Shown in pieces: positions 62,065 through 64,000 of a stretch of 64,000 nt of DNA. Made by a program: the position numbers and the translations under genes. Positions within the stretch are counted from its first letter, which is position 1. Every line of letters starts with the position of its first letter. Source of the stretch: Anaerosolibacter carboniphilus (GTDB lineage Bacteria > Bacillota > Clostridia > Peptostreptococcales > Thermotaleaceae); NCBI RefSeq assembly GCF_014205875.1, contig NZ_JACHEN010000020.1, forward strand, positions 1 to 64,000, given 5' to 3'. Below the pieces are notes generated by a model. That model made no database searches. It saw nothing but the letters and a program-made list of their open reading frames with translations, and was not told the DNA's origin.

Positions 62065-62220
62065 ACAAAGTTGCCTATCGGCAATTTGTTTTCGCTAGGA
62101 AACCCTAGGTTTCCTTCGACGCCTGCAATGCAGGCTGAGCACCTTCCTAAATACGGCAAAGGGGAATCCCCTCTGCACACCCCATATAAAGGAAATTGAA
62201 AACCATAATTTCCTTTATAT
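62065..62220. repeat. Cluster of five inverted repeats, nature unknown
   Basis: Five hairpins in 156 bases: TTGCC/GGCAA (62071-62084), AGGAAACC/GGTTTCCT (62097-62115), GCCTGC/GCAGGC (62121-62135), AGGGG/CCCCT (62160-62172) and a perfect 14-bp stem ATATAAAGGAAATT / AATTTCCTTTATAT (62184-62220). No open frame fits. It is more G+C-rich than the surroundings. It may be a structured RNA, or the end or remnant of a mobile element. Confidence 0.6.
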
Positions 62221-62222
62221 TA

Positions 62223-62250
62223 AAAAAAGACCCGATTTCTCGAGTCTAAT
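62223..62250 (-). terminator. Terminator of the PG-binding protein gene
   Basis: A stem AGACCCGA / TCGAGTCT (one mismatch) followed on the minus strand by seven T. Confidence 0.75.
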
Positions 62251-62258
62251 CATACTTG

Positions 62259-63077
62259 CTATTTTAAACCTGCTGCACGCTGAATGGCTTGCTGGTGCTG
62301 AGGATCGACTTTATCATCCTTGTGTCTCAAGCTATTCTTAAAGTGCAAATCAATATGTCCATCCATGCCATTGTCTTTTATAAAATCAAAATTGTATCCA
62401 CTGCCATAGCCACCACTTCGTCCAGATACATTTGTACCTCCCGCTGCTGAGTCTACGCCTGCATGAGGCATTGCTGTCATAGAAGCCGCTATGGTCTGAT
62501 CTCCTGTATAAACCAGTACAGGCCTTCTATCCCAGCTAAATCCTCCCCAAATACTTTTTATGACGGCAGTATCTTCTTTGCTTAAGGTTTCAACATCAGC
62601 ATGATTGGTTCCAGCAGTTACCTGTACCTTGAAAGTCTTGCCTGTATCCAGATCTTCAATAGTAAGTATATCGTTTCGGCTAATCATTTTGGATACTTCA
62701 CTCCACCAATCTAAATAGGCCCCGCTGCTTCTTCTTGAGCCCCTACTTACGACTTGGCTATTGTTCGTACCATCGATCAATCCCAACGCGACCATCTTAG
62801 AAATCGTCCCTTTACCAACGATTCCATCAGCCTCTAGCCCATACTTTTTTTGAAAATCCTCCACCGCCTTTTTTGTGACAGAACCAAAGTATGTAGTCGT
62901 CTTGTCATTCTTAAACACGCCGTCCTTTTTTAGCGCTGCTTGGATGATTTGCACATCTCCGTGGGTCATGCCTTGCTTGTAAACATTCTGAGAAAGGCTT
63001 GTCCCCTCAGCAGCCCATGCACTTGCACTAAAACCAACAAACACCACTAGTAAAACAAAAACCCTTAAAGCCATTTT
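62259..63077 (-). CDS. Secreted peptidoglycan-binding protein
   Basis: A 272-residue exported protein: signal peptide to about residue 21 (GFSASAWAAE), a PG_binding_1 domain near 30-95 (IIQAALKKDGVF, FGSVTKKAVEDFQKKYGLEADG) and a C-terminal domain of about 150 residues of unknown family. The latter contains SWDRRPVLVYTGDQTIAASM and the His-rich DGHIDLHFKNSLRHKDD. I start at the ATG at 63077 (AAGGAGGAAAGACTA in front). The His pattern might bind metal, but no hydrolase signature was seen. Confidence 0.8.
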   Translation of the reverse strand, partial: KMALRVFVLLVVFVGFSASAWAAEGTSLSQNVYKQGMTHGDVQIIQAALKKDGVFKNDKTTTYFGSVTKKAVEDFQKKYGLEADGIVGKGTISKMVALGLIDGTNNSQVVSRGSRRSSGAYLDWWSEVSKMISRNDILTIEDLDTGKTFKVQVTAGTNHADVETLSKEDTAVIKSIWGGFSWDRRPVLVYTGDQTIAASMTAMPHAGVDSAAGGTNVSGRSGGYGSGYNFDFIKDNGMDGHIDLHFKNSLRHKDDKVDPQHQQAIQRAAGLK

Positions 63078-63303
63078 CATTAGTCTTTCCTCCTTACTCT
63101 CGCATAGCTGCACCCACAATCTACACGAAAAATAATTTGTTAGTACCTAATACCTAGATGATACTATATCATTTTTGGTTAACATAAATCAAGTTATTTT
63201 CTCTATTGGCTATATTTTCCTGAAACTTTTATCACCTTTTTACGTCTTTTATGTTAACCACTGCTTATAGAATACGGGAATAATTTATATTTAGGGCCTA
63301 TAC

Positions 63304-63350
63304 ATAAAAGAAAAACTGTTGGATTTATTATCCAACAGTTTTTCTTTTAT
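63304..63350 (-). terminator. Terminator of the tcdA gene
   Basis: A 21-bp perfect stem (ATAAAAGAAAAACTGTTGG plus two more bases, and its complement) with a five-base loop, just past the stop. Confidence 0.85.
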
Positions 63351-63357
63351 ATACATT

Positions 63358-64000
63358 CTACATGCCAATAAGATCTCTTACCACCACAGAGGCAATGATT
63401 AAACCGGCCACAGAAGGTACAAATCCGATGCTGCCAGGAATCTGATGTCTCACTGTACAGGTTCTGTCCTTATTTGGACAGATGCAATTTGTCTTGCAAT
63501 CTGCATTAATCTGCTTAGGTTCAATGGGTTCTTCCTTAGAATATACCACCTTGAGGCTTTCCACTCCCCTTTTTCTCAATTCCTTCCGCATCACCTTTGC
63601 CAAGGGGCAAATAGAGGTTTTGTATATATCCGTCACTTCAAATCGCGTAGGGTCCAATTTGTTGCCAGCTCCCATGCTGCTGATAATTTTAATTCCTCTT
63701 TTTGAGCAACGCTCAACCAAATCTAATTTAGCAGTGACCATATCAATGGCATCAATTACATAGTCATAATCATCTGAAAGAAGCTGTTCTGCTGTTTCAG
63801 CCGTATAAAGCATCTTGTGAGTTTCAATGGTAGCCTTGGGATTGATTTCCAATACTCTTTCCTTCATCACATCTACTTTTGACTTCCCTACTGTACTGCG
63901 TAAAGCGTGAATCTGTCGATTGATATTGGTAAGACATATATCATCATCATCCACTAGAACAAAACTACCTACACCTGTTCTAGCCAATCCTTCCACTGCA
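63358..64000 (-). CDS. tcdA: tRNA threonylcarbamoyladenosine dehydratase (TcdA), N-terminal part outside the window
   Basis: At least 212 residues of a ThiF/E1-like enzyme: GVGSFVLVDDDDICLTNINRQ-type loop (here GVGSFVLVDDDD and NINRQIHA), the AMP-binding DYVIDAIDMVTAK, and the C-terminal Cys-rich stretch CKTNCICPN then QIPGSIGFVPSVAGLIIAS. TcdA cyclises t6A in tRNA with ATP. The N-terminal glycine loop lies beyond the right edge, so the gene is incomplete here. The ORF runs to the end of the window without a believable start. Confidence 0.88.
   Translation of the reverse strand, partial: AVEGLARTGVGSFVLVDDDDICLTNINRQIHALRSTVGKSKVDVMKERVLEINPKATIETHKMLYTAETAEQLLSDDYDYVIDAIDMVTAKLDLVERCSKRGIKIISSMGAGNKLDPTRFEVTDIYKTSICPLAKVMRKELRKRGVESLKVVYSKEEPIEPKQINADCKTNCICPNKDRTCTVRHQIPGSIGFVPSVAGLIIASVVVRDLIGM

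Noticed and set aside
1..64000. CRISPR arrays, rRNA genes, intact insertion sequences, prophage genes
   Set aside because: No regularly spaced repeats, rRNA sequence, transposase, integrase or phage structural gene was seen in the window.

Overview
The window comes from a low-GC, endospore-forming, anaerobic Firmicute of the class Clostridia, probably an Alkaliphilus-like amino-acid fermenter. Support for this: an alpha/beta-type SASP gene, sleB-ypeB and other spore-associated genes; many Fe-S and flavin enzymes; T-box leaders; AGGAGG-type ribosome sites; no rRNA genes or prophage. The genus is an inference from gene content only. Almost everything is chromosomal housekeeping or accessory metabolism, arranged in short operons separated by clear intrinsic terminators.

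0-10 kb is the most interesting part. Eight overlapping or closely spaced minus-strand genes encode a multi-subunit flavin/Fe-S amine (imino acid) dehydrogenase of the HcnABC/OoxAB type, a sodium:solute symporter, a winged-helix/FCD regulator and a DapA with all catalytic residues. Divergently, asd-lysC-dapB run on the plus strand. Both transcription units have the same promoter design (TTGACW-N18-TATMAT) and a nearly identical 22-bp palindromic operator just after the predicted start. The lysine-pathway enzymes and the dehydrogenase therefore look like one regulon, and the lysine pathway run backwards is a possible catabolic route.

10-16 kb: hpt; a Gate-domain membrane transporter; a cysteine desulfidase (UPF0597/CyuA/CdsB) with a near-perfect sigma-54 promoter and three TCTCA/TGAGA palindromes; its probable activator (GAF-PAS-AAA+-Fis); and a PfkB hexose kinase. 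16-21 kb: a two-OB-fold SSB-like protein, a Mur-ligase-like protein without a P-loop, and a MetPS-type sodium-dependent amino-acid transporter under a T-box. 21-29 kb: two polysaccharide deacetylases, an NptA-like transporter, a QueG-like Fe-S protein, SASP, DUF4364, a YVTN beta-propeller, a TSCPD protein and folC. 29-39 kb: T-box-(small membrane protein)-valS-folC, pgsA, PRC-barrel, TPR, flavin reductase, PspC/LiaI-type membrane proteins and a VanW/G5 protein.

39-52 kb: a ZIP transporter, an orphan NMT1-type lipoprotein, a MerR-methyltransferase fusion next to an MFS exporter, pepT, and an operon marR-tolC-hlyD-ABC2 permease-ABC2 permease, which is odd for a monoderm and has no ATPase. 52-64 kb: tRNA-Gly(CCC), an ArsB/NhaD-family transporter, an encapsulin with its ferritin-like cargo, an MFS protein, ypeB and sleB, a fragment of an A-type flavoprotein, a cluster of inverted repeats of unknown nature, a peptidoglycan-binding secreted protein and tcdA cut by the window edge. 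Several conserved-looking microproteins (16581, 18729, 36207, 44218, 45909, 61669) with strong ribosome sites were found by direct reading.

I saw no CRISPR array, intact insertion sequence, integrase or restriction system.
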